From contig MGYJ01000019.1 of NCBI GenBank assembly GCA_001801685.1, forward strand, positions 1 through 64,000: a stretch of 64,000 bases of DNA, given 5' to 3'. Positions within the stretch are counted from its first letter, which is position 1. The number at the start of each line of letters is the position of its first letter. The notes beneath the pieces were generated by a model, which searched no databases, was not told the origin of the DNA, and saw only the letters and a list, made by a program, of their open reading frames with translations. This stretch comes from Gammaproteobacteria bacterium RIFCSPHIGHO2_12_FULL_63_22 (GTDB taxonomy: Bacteria > Pseudomonadota > Gammaproteobacteria > Xanthomonadales > Xanthomonadaceae). The position numbers and the translations under genes were made by a program. Shown here piece after piece: positions 35,586 to 45,000 of this stretch.

Positions 35586-36290
35586 TTAACAATTGACTGC
35601 CGCCAACTCGGGAAGGCGCCAGTCGATAGGGGCCAGCTGGCGCCCGGCCAACCAGCGGTTGGCCGCCGAGAAGTGGCCGCAGCCGATGAAACCCCGGTGG
35701 GCAGACAGGGGCGAGGGATGCGGGGCCCGCAGCACGCAGTGGCGGCGGGCATCGATGATCTTGCCCTTGGCCTGGGCGTAGCTGCCCCAGAGCATGAAGA
35801 CCAGGCCGTCCTTTTCCCGGTCCAGGGTCTGCACCACGTGGTCGGTGAAGCCCTCCCAGCCCCGGCCCTGGTGCGACCCGGCCTGCCCGGCCTCCACGGT
35901 CAGCACCGCATTCAACAACAGCACGCCCTGCTTCGCCCAGGACTCCAGGCAGCCATGCCGGGGCCTGGCGAAGCCAAGGTCGCGCTCGATTTCCTTGAAG
36001 ATGTTCAGCAGCGACGGCGGGATGTCCACGCCCGGCGGCACCGAGAAGGACAGGCCGTGCGCCTGGCCGGGGCCGTGGTACGGGTCCTGGCCGAGGATCA
36101 CCACCTTCGCCTGGTCGAAGGGCGTGGCGTCGAGCGCGGCAAAGATGCGGTTGCCGGGCGGGTAGATGCGCTTGCCCCTGGCCTTTTCCTCGCGAAGGAA
36201 TTCGGCGAGCGCCTGCATCGGCGGGGCCAGCAGGTAGTCGCCGACCTTGTCGCGCCAGGACGGATCCAGGTTGATCTGCGCGGCCGGCAC
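35586..36290 (-). CDS. ung: Uracil-DNA glycosylase
   Basis: 234 residues, near the family norm. It removes uracil from DNA in base-excision repair. Diagnostic motifs are complete: [11 protein letters not shown] at 63-73 (catalytic Asp69 and Tyr71), [11 protein letters not shown], and the leucine loop [11 protein letters not shown] from His191. It follows the response-regulator gene by 10 nt and is likely co-transcribed from the ftsE side. Confidence 0.97.
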   Translation of the reverse strand: MPAAQINLDPSWRDKVGDYLLAPPMQALAEFLREEKARGKRIYPPGNRIFAALDATPFDQAKVVILGQDPYHGPGQAHGLSFSVPPGVDIPPSLLNIFKEIERDLGFARPRHGCLESWAKQGVLLLNAVLTVEAGQAGSHQGRGWEGFTDHVVQTLDREKDGLVFMLWGSYAQAKGKIIDARRHCVLRAPHPSPLSAHRGFIGCGHFSAANRWLAGRQLAPIDWRLPELAAVNC

Positions 36291-36300
36291 TCAGCCAGGC

Positions 36301-37167
36301 TTACGCGGCGCCGCGCTTGCGCGCGGGGACACCGACTTTTTCGCGCATCAGCCGGCCGACCCGAAGCTGGAACAGCAGCTTGGTCACCAGCAGGCGTTCT
36401 TCGATGGGCTTCTGCACCAGGTCGTTGGCACCGGCGCGCAACAGGTCGGTCTGGTTGGCGGGATTGGCGTCGCCAGTCATCACCAGCACGGGCAGCAGGC
36501 CCTTCGGATAACCGAAGGTATTGCGGATGGACTGCACCAGGTCTTTGCCGGTGAGGTCGCCTTTCAGGTACACGTCGGTCAGCACCACGTCGGGGCCGGG
36601 GATGCGCTGCTGCGCCTTCATCGTTTCCAGGTGCGCGACGGCGTCTTCGACGCAAGTGCAATGGATGACCTGCAGGCCGTGTTTTTCCAGCATGCGCCGG
36701 GTCGCCAATGCGACGACGCGGCTGTCTTCCACGTACAACACTTCGCCGCCCGGTTCCGATTCGGGCGCCACGTAGCCCTTGATGAAGGCAGCCAACGCGT
36801 TGAAGCCGAGCGACTTGTCGAAATAGTCGGTGACGATGTCGTTGAAGCTGCGGCTTTCCAGGCGTTCCTGCACGTCGCCGGAAACAACAATAATGGGGAT
36901 GTAGGCCTGCGGCGTGTGCTCACGCAGGTAACGCGCCAGCGCGAGGCCGTCCATGTCGGGCAATCGAAGCGCGGTGGTGACCAGGCTGAAGGCGCCGGTA
37001 AGCAACGCGGTCTTGGCTTCCTCGCCGGTCTCGCAACCGATGAACTCCATGCTCGGCAACTGTTGCCGCAGCACGCCCTCGATCATCTTGCGGACAACCT
37101 TCGACCCATCCACCACCATGATGCGTGGGGTTGTCGTCTCGGATAGTCGGAAGCCGGGGGTGCTCAT
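36301..37167 (-). CDS. Tandem receiver-domain response regulator with degenerate first REC
   Basis: 288 residues from ATG 37167. REC1 (about 14-130) keeps the fold and Lys118 but has DG at 20-21 instead of an acidic pair, and Ala66 where the phosphoacceptor Asp belongs (TTALRLPDMDG). REC2 (about 140-265) is intact: E147-D148, acceptor Asp198 in LTDVYLKGDLTG, and Lys in DLVQKPIE. There is no DNA-binding or enzymatic output domain; the basic C-tail (VPARKRGAA) is short. Likely a signalling adaptor in a phosphorelay. It lies 8 nt after ftsX and 10 nt before ung. Confidence 0.85.
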   Translation of the reverse strand: MSTPGFRLSETTTPRIMVVDGSKVVRKMIEGVLRQQLPSMEFIGCETGEEAKTALLTGAFSLVTTALRLPDMDGLALARYLREHTPQAYIPIIVVSGDVQERLESRSFNDIVTDYFDKSLGFNALAAFIKGYVAPESEPGGEVLYVEDSRVVALATRRMLEKHGLQVIHCTCVEDAVAHLETMKAQQRIPGPDVVLTDVYLKGDLTGKDLVQSIRNTFGYPKGLLPVLVMTGDANPANQTDLLRAGANDLVQKPIEERLLVTKLLFQLRVGRLMREKVGVPARKRGAA

Positions 37168-37175
37168 CAATACGC

Positions 37176-38156
37176 TCAAATGTCGGTTGGACGAGTCTGC
37201 CTCAGATGGTGACCGCTGGCGAGCCACGCACCCAGCCATCCAAGCATCGTTGTAGTGAACACGATCACAACTACCCACTTCCAACCCGGTCCGGTGAACT
37301 GGAAGCGACTGCCGTAGCTGCCCACCAGCGACGCCAGGCTCGGCTGTAATAACGCAGCGGCGATAGCCAGCAGGCCAAGCGCGGCGAGTCCTGCGGCCAG
37401 TCCGTACCATGCCCCCAGGTAAATGAACGGCCTGCGAACGAAGCCGTCGGTGGCGCCCAACTGTTGCAGCACCGCGATCTCGTCGCGACGTGCGCCGATC
37501 TCCAGGCGCACCGTGTTGCCGACCACCAACAGCACGCCAAGGCTGAGCAACCCGGCTACGACCAGGGTCAGTTGCTTGCCGAATCCGAGCCACGCGGAGA
37601 GTCGTTGCCGCCACACGGCGTCGTGTTGCACGAGCTCGATTTCGGGCCGCGTCGTCAGGTCGGCCGCCAGCTTCGCGCCATCATCGTTTGGCTGCACCAC
37701 CAGCACGGTGGGCAGCGGGTTTTCATCAAGCAATTCCAGCGCGCCGGCCAGGTCGCTCAACTCGCGAAACTCGGCCATGCCCTGTTCCGGCGTCTTCAGC
37801 GTCACCGAAGCGACGTCGGTGCGTTCGCGCAGTTGCGCTGCCAACTGTTCGGCGGCCCGCGCATCCACCTCGGCCTTGAGGAACACGCCGATCTCTCGCG
37901 ACTCGCGCACGCTGCCCGACAATCGCTCGACGTTGGCCAGTGCCAGGGCGAGCCCGAGTGGCAGCGCCATTGCCACGGCCATCACGCCGACGGTCAGCAG
38001 GGTAGAGAACGGGCGCTGGAAGAAACGGCCGAGGCTCGACACCAGGGAATACGCGTGTTGCTCGCGCCAGGCGCGGAAGCGCTTGCCGACGCCACCCCGG
38101 GTTACCCGGGCGGCGGTGGGGGCGGCGCGGGTGTCGCCTTTGGCGGGCGACCTCAT
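37176..38156 (-). CDS. ftsX: Cell division protein FtsX
   Basis: 326 residues, overlapping ftsE by 4 nt. Membrane subunit of the FtsEX complex, which activates peptidoglycan hydrolases at the septum. One transmembrane helix near 55-75 (TVGVMAVAMALPLGLALALA) precedes the periplasmic FtsX domain (about 80-175), followed by three C-terminal helices (LVVAGLLSLGVLLVVG, YGLAAGLAALGLLAIAAALL, WKWVVVIVFTTTMLGWLGAW). The N-terminus is a basic cytoplasmic tail typical of the group. Confidence 0.95.
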   Translation of the reverse strand: MRSPAKGDTRAAPTAARVTRGGVGKRFRAWREQHAYSLVSSLGRFFQRPFSTLLTVGVMAVAMALPLGLALALANVERLSGSVRESREIGVFLKAEVDARAAEQLAAQLRERTDVASVTLKTPEQGMAEFRELSDLAGALELLDENPLPTVLVVQPNDDGAKLAADLTTRPEIELVQHDAVWRQRLSAWLGFGKQLTLVVAGLLSLGVLLVVGNTVRLEIGARRDEIAVLQQLGATDGFVRRPFIYLGAWYGLAAGLAALGLLAIAAALLQPSLASLVGSYGSRFQFTGPGWKWVVVIVFTTTMLGWLGAWLASGHHLRQTRPTDI

Positions 38157-38839
38157 GCCGCCAGGTCCTCGGGCGAGATGTCGTCGGTCAGGCGGCCATG
38201 GTCGAGCACCAGCACGCGCTTGCGCAGTCGGCGCACCAGGCCCAGGTCGTGGCTGGCCACCAGCACGGCCGTGCCCTGCGCCTGCATCGCGACGAACAAC
38301 TGCATGATCTCGGCGGCGAGGGTCGGATCGAGATTGCCGGTGGGTTCGTCGGCCAGCAACACCAGCGGTTGCGCCACCATCGCCCGGGCGATGCCGACAC
38401 GCTGTTGTTCACCGGTGGAAAGTTCGAACGGCCTCGCACGTTCACGCGCGCCCAGCCCCACCTTGTCGAGCATGGAGCGCACGCGCTTGCCGATTTCAGG
38501 CGACGGCGTGCCGCTGATCAACAGGGGCAGCGCGACGTTTTCGAAGACGGTGCGCTCGAGGATCAGGCGATGGTCCTGGTGCACCACGCCGACCTGGCGA
38601 CGATGCATCGCCACCTGCCGACCGCGCACTTTCGCAAGATTGCGATCCGACACCAGCACGGTGCCGCGCGTGGGCCTTTCGCTGAGATGGATCAGGCGTA
38701 GCAGGGTGCTCTTGCCGGCACCCGAATGGCCGGTGATGAATACCATCTCGCCGGCGTCGACCGAAAATCCGACATCGGTCAACGCGGCATGGCCGCCCGG
38801 ATAGTTCTTGCTGACAGCATCGAAACGCAGCAGTGCCAT
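38153..38839 (-). CDS. ftsE: Cell division ATP-binding protein FtsE
   Basis: 228 residues; GGAGTT precedes the ATG. ABC ATPase with Walker A GHSGAGKST at 37-45, a Q-loop VGVVHQDHR, signature LSTGEQQR (Thr in place of the first Gly of LSGGQ) and Walker B VLLADEPTGNLD. It powers the FtsX membrane partner in divisome control. The gene order ftsE-ftsX matches other gammaproteobacteria, though rpoH no longer follows directly. Confidence 0.97.
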   Translation of the reverse strand: MALLRFDAVSKNYPGGHAALTDVGFSVDAGEMVFITGHSGAGKSTLLRLIHLSERPTRGTVLVSDRNLAKVRGRQVAMHRRQVGVVHQDHRLILERTVFENVALPLLISGTPSPEIGKRVRSMLDKVGLGARERARPFELSTGEQQRVGIARAMVAQPLVLLADEPTGNLDPTLAAEIMQLFVAMQAQGTAVLVASHDLGLVRRLRKRVLVLDHGRLTDDISPEDLAA

Positions 38840-38858
38840 GCCAACTCCAGCGGATGGA

Positions 38859-40574
38859 TCAGGGCTTGGCGGGAACGACCAGTGACTTGACCTGGCGCGC
38901 GAATCGCTTGAAGAAACTTTCCTTCGACACGGTTTGCGCGGGTGCGGGAGCGGCCGGCGCCTGTTTCGCGGCGATGTTCACCGAGGCAGGCGCGGAACCT
39001 TCCGGACGCGGGCCGCGTTCGCGACGCGGCCGATCGCCTTCCGCACGCGGTGGGCGCGGCGGTGCATTCGGATCGCGTGGCGGACGCGGGGGACGCGGCG
39101 GCGCGTTGGGATCACGCGGCGGACGCGCGGCGCCTTCGGCAGACGACGAGCCGCCGGCATGCGGGCGACGCTCGCCCTCAGGACGACGCGGACCACTGGA
39201 CGAACCGCTGCCACTGCGCGAACCACCGGGGCCGCTGCGCGAGCCACCCGGACCGCCACGGCTGCCGCCGGTTTTCGGGCCGCGGCCGCTGGCCAGTGCT
39301 TCGGCGCGGGCTTCGCGGAAAATGTCGGCGATGCTTTCGTTGGCTTCGCCATCGGCGCTGGCCACGTGCGCACGCGGCGTACGTGGAATCGGCGTCAGCA
39401 ATTCGGCGGTAACGGCTTCCACCGGAATCTTCTGTTCGATGTAGGCCTCGATCTCCGGCAGCGACTGCGCATAGATCTCGCAGGCGAAACTGATCGCGTC
39501 GCCTTCCAGGCCCAGGCGCGCGGTACGGCCGATGCGATGCACGTAGTCTTCGGCATCGAAGGGAAGGTCGAAGTTGTACACGTGGCTGACCGCATCGATG
39601 TGCAGGCCGCGGGCGGCGACATCGGTGGCCACCAGTATTTCCAGCTCGGCGCGCTGGAACTTCGCGAGCAAGCTCTGGCGCTTCTTCTGCGGCACGTCGC
39701 CGGACAACACGCCCACGCGATAACCGGCCTTTTCCAAGGCACGGCCCACGCGCTCGACCCAGGCCTTGGTATTGACGAACACCATGGTGCGGTTGGCGTC
39801 GGTGCGCGACAGCAGGCTGATCAGCAACGGCAGCTTTTCTTCGTTGGACGGGAAGTACACGACCTGGCGCACGCGCGAGGCGGTGATGGTCTCGGTTTCG
39901 ACGATGACTTTTTCCGGCTCGTTCATGTGCTCATACGCCAGCTCGAGCACGCGATGGCTGAGGGTGGCGGAGAACATCAGGGTCTGGCGCTCTTCGCGGC
40001 GCGGCAGCTTGCGCAGCAGGAAGCGCAGGTCCTTGATGAAGCCCAGGTCGAACATGCGGTCGGCTTCATCGAGGATGCAGACTTCGCAGGCGTGCAGGTG
40101 CACGACGCCTTGGCGCACATAGTCGATCAGGCGGCCCGGGGTGGCGATGATGACGTCGCAACCCTGGGTCAGCTGGGCGCGCTGCTTGTCGTAATCGACG
40201 CCGCCGTAGATCAGCGCGAATTTCAGGCCGAGGCCGGCGCAGAATTTTTCGGCGTCCTTGTGGATCTGGATGGCGAGTTCGCGAGTCGGCGCCAGGATCA
40301 TGGCGCGCGGGTCGGCCGGACCGCGGTTGGCGAGCGCCGGACGGGTCATCAGGCGCTGGACCAAGGTGATCAGGAAGGCGAGGGTCTTGCCGGTGCCGGT
40401 CTGGGCCTGGCCGGCGACATCGCGCCCGGTCAGGGAGATCGGCAGGGTCAGCGCCTGAATGGGAGTACAGCGGGTGAAACCGGCGGATTCCAGGCCGGCG
40501 AGCATGGCCGGATGCAGGTCAAAGCTGGAAAAAGCGATATCAGTCAGGGGTTTATCAGACATTTTGTCGGTCAT
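38859..40574 (-). CDS. rhlB: ATP-dependent DEAD-box RNA helicase RhlB with long disordered C-tail
   Basis: 571 residues. The helicase core (about 15-395) has the Q motif FTRCTPIQ, Walker A AQTGTGKT at 57-64, DEAD in [14 protein letters not shown] in MFSATLSHR, and [10 protein letters not shown]. RhlB unwinds structured mRNA in the degradosome. From about 395 on, the protein is Gly/Arg/Pro/Ser-rich with [14 protein letters not shown]-type repeats, about 150 residues beyond E. coli RhlB (421). This basic tail probably binds RNA or partners. The gene is divergent from trxA. A second ATG at 40562 is an alternative start. Confidence 0.94.
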   Translation of the reverse strand: MTDKMSDKPLTDIAFSSFDLHPAMLAGLESAGFTRCTPIQALTLPISLTGRDVAGQAQTGTGKTLAFLITLVQRLMTRPALANRGPADPRAMILAPTRELAIQIHKDAEKFCAGLGLKFALIYGGVDYDKQRAQLTQGCDVIIATPGRLIDYVRQGVVHLHACEVCILDEADRMFDLGFIKDLRFLLRKLPRREERQTLMFSATLSHRVLELAYEHMNEPEKVIVETETITASRVRQVVYFPSNEEKLPLLISLLSRTDANRTMVFVNTKAWVERVGRALEKAGYRVGVLSGDVPQKKRQSLLAKFQRAELEILVATDVAARGLHIDAVSHVYNFDLPFDAEDYVHRIGRTARLGLEGDAISFACEIYAQSLPEIEAYIEQKIPVEAVTAELLTPIPRTPRAHVASADGEANESIADIFREARAEALASGRGPKTGGSRGGPGGSRSGPGGSRSGSGSSSGPRRPEGERRPHAGGSSSAEGAARPPRDPNAPPRPPRPPRDPNAPPRPPRAEGDRPRRERGPRPEGSAPASVNIAAKQAPAAPAPAQTVSKESFFKRFARQVKSLVVPAKP

Positions 40575-40747
40575 GGGGTCTCTTGTCCGCGGTCTGGCCG
40601 CGCTTGCGCGTCTTGCCCGGGGGTCGCAAACTGCGCCGGTGCTTCGGGCTGGTTGCCGGGTTGTCTTCGGCAGGGTCAGCCCCCAGTTTACCGTAATCCG
40701 CGGCCTTCCCGGCCCCGCGCATCATTAGACAAATCAGGAGTTTGCCC

Positions 40748-41074
40748 GTGAGTGACCAGGTGCTGCATGTTGGCGACGACGACTTTGACGCCCAGGTGTT
40801 GAAGTCCGATACCCCGGTCCTGGTGGACTTCTGGGCCGAGTGGTGCGGGCCGTGCAAGATGATCGGGCCGATGGTCGACGAACTGGCCGGCACCTACGCG
40901 GGCCGCGTAAAGGTCGTGAAGATCAATATCGACAACAACCCGAAAATCCCGCGCCAGTACGCGGTGCGCGGCATCCCGACCCTGATGATGTTCAAGAACG
41001 GCGCCGTGCATTCGACCCAGGTCGGTGCGGTCGGCAAGTCGCAGCTGACTTCGTTCGTCGACAAGGCGGTCTGA
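40748..41074 (+). CDS. trxA: Thioredoxin 1
   Basis: 108 residues from GTG 40748, which has AGGAG at 7 nt; a TTG at 40742 is too close to that site. Cytoplasmic disulfide reductase with active site WCGPC (C33, C36), the FWAEWCGPCKMIGP strand-helix, and cis-Pro in GIPTLMMF. The length matches E. coli TrxA. It is followed by a REP-type palindrome and rho. Confidence 0.98.
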   Translation: MSDQVLHVGDDDFDAQVLKSDTPVLVDFWAEWCGPCKMIGPMVDELAGTYAGRVKVVKINIDNNPKIPRQYAVRGIPTLMMFKNGAVHSTQVGAVGKSQLTSFVDKAV

Positions 41075-41102
41075 TCTCCCCTGCTTTGTGTGGGAGCAGC
41101 TT

Positions 41103-41171
41103 TTGTGGGAGCGGCCTTGGCCGCGACTCCTGACCCGGCGAGAGTCATCGCGGCCAAGGCCGCTCCCACAA
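41103..41171. repeat. REP-type palindrome between trxA and rho
   Basis: Two perfect 24-bp inverted arms (41103-41126 and 41148-41171), with the core GTGGGAGCGGCC, surround a 21-bp loop; an extra partial copy TGTGGGAGCAGC lies at 41089-41100. Palindromes with this core are known as dispersed repeats in Xanthomonadaceae and some pseudomonads. It begins 29 nt after the trxA stop and could form a terminating or attenuating stem ahead of rho. Confidence 0.85.
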
Positions 41172-41315
41172 CCATCGACTGAACTGAACCAATGCGCACC
41201 GCCCCGCTTGTGAATTGCCGGCCGGCAGTGTTAGCGTAGTCGCCAGCCAGGTGCCCCGCGCACCGCTCTATCTGCAACATCCCTCTTCCCCTCACTCGCA
41301 TTCGCGAGGAACTCC

Positions 41316-43136
41316 GTGTCCGAAAACGAAACTGAAACCGGCAGCCTTGCCGAGAAACGTCCGCGCAAGCCGCGTGCTCCCAATAAACCCCGCGGCGACG
41401 CCGCAGACGCTCCTGCTTCCGCACCGGCTGCTTCGGTGGCCGAGCGTGCGCCTGAAGCTCGCGCAGAACGTGCCCCGGCACCCGAGCGCGCAGCGCCCGC
41501 CGCCGAGCGGCAGCCCGAATCGCGTCCCGCCGATGGCAACAACGGCAACCAGGGCCGCGATGACGGTGGGCAAGCCCCGCAGGCAGATGCCGGCCAGGCG
41601 GCGAATCGCAATCCGGGCGGCGCCGACAACAGCGAGCCACGCGATGGCGGCCAGAACGCCGGCCAAAACCCGAATCAAAACCAGAACCAGGGCGGCGAAG
41701 GCGACTTCCAGAGCCGCAACCGGCATCGCCGCGACCGTTTCCGCGATCGCGACCGCAATCGCGGTGGCGGTGGTGGTGGCGGTGGACGTCCCGATGACGG
41801 TGGCGAACAAGGCGAGCGCGACAACCGCCCGCCGCAGGGTTTCCAGCAGCCGCAGCTGCCGCCGGATTTCCCCAGCTACACGCTGACCGAACTCAAGCGC
41901 ATGCCCGCGCACAAACTGCTGGAAATGGCGGAAACGCTGGGCCTGCATGAAGGCGTGGCGCGCATGCGCAAGCAGGACGTCACCTTCGCATTGCTGAAGG
42001 TGCTGACCCGCCACCCGAACGGCGTTGCCGGCGACGGCGTGCTGGAAATCCTGCCCGACGGTTATGGCTTCCTTCGTTCCGCCGACGCCAGTTACCTGGC
42101 CGGCCCCGACGATGTCTACATTTCGCCGAGCCAGATCCGCCGCTTCAACCTGCGCACCGGTGATGAAATCTCCGGCCGCATCCGCAGCCCGAAGGATGGC
42201 GAGCGCTACGTTGCACTGAACGTGCTCGACACGCTCAACGGCGAACCGCTGGAAGCGTCCAAGGGCAAAGTGCTGTTCGAAAACCTCACCCCCTTGTTCC
42301 CGCGCAAGCGCTTCACGCTGGAACGCGGCAACGGATCGAGCGAAGACATCACCGGCCGCATCATGGATCTGATGGCGCCGCAGGGCAAAGGCCAGCGCGC
42401 GTTGATCGTGTCGCCGCCGAAAGCCGGCAAGACGATGCTGATGCAGAATGTGGCGCAAGCCATCGTGCACAACCATCCCGACGTGCACCTGATCGTGCTG
42501 CTGATCGACGAGCGCCCGGAAGAAGTGACCGACATGCAGCGCACCGTGCGCGGCGAAGTCATTTCCTCCACCTTTGACGAGCCTGCGGCACGCCACGTGC
42601 AGGTTGCCGAAATGGTGATCGAGCGCGCCAAGCGCCTGGTCGAACACAAGCGCGATGTCGTGATCCTGCTCGACTCCATCACCCGCCTGGCCCGCGCCTA
42701 CAACATGGTCGTGCCGAGTTCCGGCAAGGTCCTGTCCGGCGGCGTCGACGCCAACGCCCTGCATCGCCCGAAGCGTTTCTTCGGCGCGGCCCGCAACGTG
42801 GAAGAAGGCGGCTCGCTGACGATTATTGCTACCGCCCTCGTGGACACCGGCAGCAAGATGGACGAGGTGATCTACGAAGAGTTCAAGGGCACCGGTAATT
42901 CGGAAGTGCACCTGGACCGTCGCATCGCCGAAAAGCGCGTCTATCCGGCCATCAACATCAATCGCTCGGGTACCCGCCGCGAAGAATTGCTGATCGACCC
43001 GGACCTGCTGCAGAAGATCTGGATCCTGCGCAAGCTCCTGCATCCGATGGACGAGTTGTCGGCCATGGAATTCCTGCTCGACAAGATGAAGACCACCAAG
43101 TCGAACGACGAGTTCTTCAGTTCGATGAAGCGCTGA
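41316..43136 (+). CDS. rho: Transcription termination factor Rho with N-terminal disordered extension
   Basis: 606 residues from GTG 41316, with GAGGA upstream. The hexameric RNA-dependent ATPase core starts near residue 185 ([20 protein letters not shown]), followed by the cold-shock RNA-binding fold, Walker A PPKAGKT at 367-373, [13 protein letters not shown], and the Q/R loops ending [14 protein letters not shown]. coli Rho has 419 residues; here about 185 extra N-terminal residues are Ala/Pro/Glu-rich, then Asn/Gln/Gly-rich and Arg/Asp-rich ([10 protein letters not shown]). Such inserts are known in high-GC bacteria and may modulate RNA binding or condensation. A hairpin terminator follows. 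Confidence 0.97.
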   Translation: MSENETETGSLAEKRPRKPRAPNKPRGDAADAPASAPAASVAERAPEARAERAPAPERAAPAAERQPESRPADGNNGNQGRDDGGQAPQADAGQAANRNPGGADNSEPRDGGQNAGQNPNQNQNQGGEGDFQSRNRHRRDRFRDRDRNRGGGGGGGGRPDDGGEQGERDNRPPQGFQQPQLPPDFPSYTLTELKRMPAHKLLEMAETLGLHEGVARMRKQDVTFALLKVLTRHPNGVAGDGVLEILPDGYGFLRSADASYLAGPDDVYISPSQIRRFNLRTGDEISGRIRSPKDGERYVALNVLDTLNGEPLEASKGKVLFENLTPLFPRKRFTLERGNGSSEDITGRIMDLMAPQGKGQRALIVSPPKAGKTMLMQNVAQAIVHNHPDVHLIVLLIDERPEEVTDMQRTVRGEVISSTFDEPAARHVQVAEMVIERAKRLVEHKRDVVILLDSITRLARAYNMVVPSSGKVLSGGVDANALHRPKRFFGAARNVEEGGSLTIIATALVDTGSKMDEVIYEEFKGTGNSEVHLDRRIAEKRVYPAININRSGTRREELLIDPDLLQKIWILRKLLHPMDELSAMEFLLDKMKTTKSNDEFFSSMKR

Positions 43137-43154
43137 GTCCCCGGCGCCATGATG

Positions 43155-43183
43155 AAAAAGCCCCGAATTGCGGGGCTTTTTTT
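43155..43183. terminator. Intrinsic terminator of rho, probably bidirectional
   Basis: An 11-bp stem (43155-43165 with 43171-43181, AAAAAGCCCCG and its complement) has a 5-nt AATTG loop and a T-run to 43183. The opposite strand also gives a T-run, serving the convergent gene that ends at 43193. Confidence 0.93.
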
Positions 43184-43192
43184 GTTGCGCGC

Positions 43193-43975
43193 CTAGTTGG
43201 TAAACAACGGCTTGAAGGGTGAATCCAGCGCGACCTGCCGGTCCGCCTTGTCACGCAAGCCCATGGCGATCTCGCAGGACTCATTGCGGGCGGCCCTTTG
43301 CCGCTGCTGTTCCTTGGCCAGGGCAATGGATTCGGCCTTGGAATTGACCTTGAACTTCTCGCCGGCGACAAATTCAACGGGCAAGGCAAGGCGCGTCACC
43401 ACTGGCCGGCCGTCCAGTTGCTCGGGCCGATAGCTACCCGACATCAACCACGTTTCGATCGATTGCCGGTACTGCCCCTGGTAGGACTTGCTGCCCCGCT
43501 CGAACTGCATGTCGTCGATGACCGCGGTGCCATCGGGCATCACCCGAAACTCGACTTTCACGAGCGCCGAGTCGCCACGCATCAACGGCTTTTGCGGAAA
43601 CACGGGGAATTTTTGGCCGTCATGGGCCGGACCATTGCCGCGGTACCTGACCGCAAGCCGGTACTGGCCATCCGCCGGCGCGGCGCAGGCATCGATCATC
43701 GCGTAGGTAACGCCCGCCACCGGGCGACCTTCGAGTGAGGGCGCAGCGAAGCGCCAACGCCTGGCGGTGGCTTCGATCGCATCGCGCACAGCCGCGGGAA
43801 GCGCGGGGTCGGCGCCAACCTTCACCACCTGGCCACTGCTGTCGACATCCAGGCGTGCCTGGGTGCTGAACAACATGAGCTCGGGCTTGTCTGCCGGGTT
43901 TGCGCCGGCGGTGCCCGCAACGAGCACAGCTGCCAGCACGGCGACGGCCAGCAAACGACGTCTCGAACGATACAT
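43193..43975 (-). CDS. Exported TonB-C-like protein
   Basis: 260 residues with a signal peptide (LLAVAVLAAVLVAGTAGA). Two short repeated alpha/beta units are visible: about 40-80 (ARLDVDSSGQVVKVGADPAL, AIEATARRWRFAAPSLEG) and about 140-205 (VKVEFRVMPDGTAVIDDMQF, SIETWLMSGSYRPEQLDG), similar to the C-terminal fold of TonB-family transducers. There is no proline-rich spacer or transmembrane anchor, so it is a periplasmic TonB-C-like protein rather than a true TonB. The C-terminal 50 residues are charged. It pairs with the similar gene 28 nt upstream. Confidence 0.65.
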   Translation of the reverse strand: MYRSRRRLLAVAVLAAVLVAGTAGANPADKPELMLFSTQARLDVDSSGQVVKVGADPALPAAVRDAIEATARRWRFAAPSLEGRPVAGVTYAMIDACAAPADGQYRLAVRYRGNGPAHDGQKFPVFPQKPLMRGDSALVKVEFRVMPDGTAVIDDMQFERGSKSYQGQYRQSIETWLMSGSYRPEQLDGRPVVTRLALPVEFVAGEKFKVNSKAESIALAKEQQRQRAARNESCEIAMGLRDKADRQVALDSPFKPLFTN

Positions 43976-44002
43976 GATGTTCTCCTTGGGCAGTGGAGCA
44001 GC

Positions 44003-44899
44003 CTATAACAGCGGCGCGCCCACCACATTTGACTTGAGTGCGACTGCGCTAGTCAGCGGAATGATTTCGCCTTGTGCTACGTCCGAAACGCCGATGTGCT
44101 GGGCGCCTTCATCCTGCTGCTGCCAGCTGATTGGCCGCATGGGCCCGCGGATGAAGGTGTGCCACTTGCCATCCACCTCGACTTCCCCCGGCTTGTGGTC
44201 GCTGCCCCCGAACACCACCGGCACGATGACCGTTCGTTCCGCGCCAGGCATGCGCGCGCGCTCCGGGGTGATATTGAAGTTCCAACCTTTCGCAGCGAAG
44301 ATCGAGGCAGCTTCGAACGCCCGCAAGGCCTGTTTCATCAGCCTCGGCTGTCCCCGCACATCCACCAGCATGGATTGGGTAACGGCCACCTCTTCCGTCT
44401 TGCCCTCCGCGCTGATCATGATCGCCAAAAGCACCGTGCCCCTCACGTTGGCCACGGCAAGCTCCTGCGGATAGTACGGAGGGGAAAGCTTGCGACCGCT
44501 CATGGAACCTTCAACTGCCTTGGCATCGTCTGCAAGCACGCCTTCCGTGCCCGGAAACAACACATTGTCGACGTCGATGCGAAATCCCCCCTCCACCGGC
44601 CGAGCCGCAAGCATCACTCGCATCTCGGTGCGGATTTCACGCGGCACGCCGTCGATCAGCACAGGCTCGAAAGCCCACTTTCCAATGGCAAGCTCGAGCA
44701 TGCCCCGCAACTCGTCGGTGACCTTCGTGGACACCGAGTAGTTGACCACGCCGCCCTTCGGGTCGAGCACGAGGCTGCCATCAACTCGCATGATGACAAC
44801 CGACTCCAGCTCCGGCCCGACGGAAGCTGCCTGCTTGGCGTTGCACAGCCCCGCGGCCAGGCACAGCAGCAACGACGCGATGAGGGAGCGAACGTGCAT
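44003..44899 (-). CDS. Exported TonB C-terminal-domain family protein
   Basis: 298 residues from ATG 44899, with GGGGAAG upstream and a signal peptide (RSLIASLLLCLAAGLCNA). A TonB-C-like unit at about 140-215 reads SPPYYPQELAVANVRGTVLL, AIMISAEGKTEEVAVTQSML, LMKQALRAFEAASIFAAKGW; a related N-terminal unit (LVLDPKGGVVNYSVSTKVTD) shares its plan with the neighbouring gene. Function unknown. It diverges from the antiporter gene at 45001. Confidence 0.68.
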   Translation of the reverse strand: MHVRSLIASLLLCLAAGLCNAKQAASVGPELESVVIMRVDGSLVLDPKGGVVNYSVSTKVTDELRGMLELAIGKWAFEPVLIDGVPREIRTEMRVMLAARPVEGGFRIDVDNVLFPGTEGVLADDAKAVEGSMSGRKLSPPYYPQELAVANVRGTVLLAIMISAEGKTEEVAVTQSMLVDVRGQPRLMKQALRAFEAASIFAAKGWNFNITPERARMPGAERTVIVPVVFGGSDHKPGEVEVDGKWHTFIRGPMRPISWQQQDEGAQHIGVSDVAQGEIIPLTSAVALKSNVVGAPLL

Positions 44900-45000
44900 G
44901 GCTGGAACTTCCCCATTGCTGATTGGATTCAAGTCTAACCGCGCCGCTCCTCGAAAATGGATGGCGCAGGGCATAATCTGCCTTAACGCGGAGACCCCCC

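Noticed and set aside
38934-40751. 605-residue open frame antisense to rhlB
   Set aside because: It mirrors the RhlB codons, shows no domain and has a repetitive Arg/Gly/His composition.
41292-43043. 583-residue open frame antisense to rho
   Set aside because: Shadow of rho with no family signature; the N-terminal repeat region of Rho explains its composition.
43193-44899. Classifying the two TonB-C-like genes as true tonB
   Set aside because: Both have cleavable signal peptides and lack a transmembrane anchor and proline-rich spacer; no exbB or exbD is adjacent.
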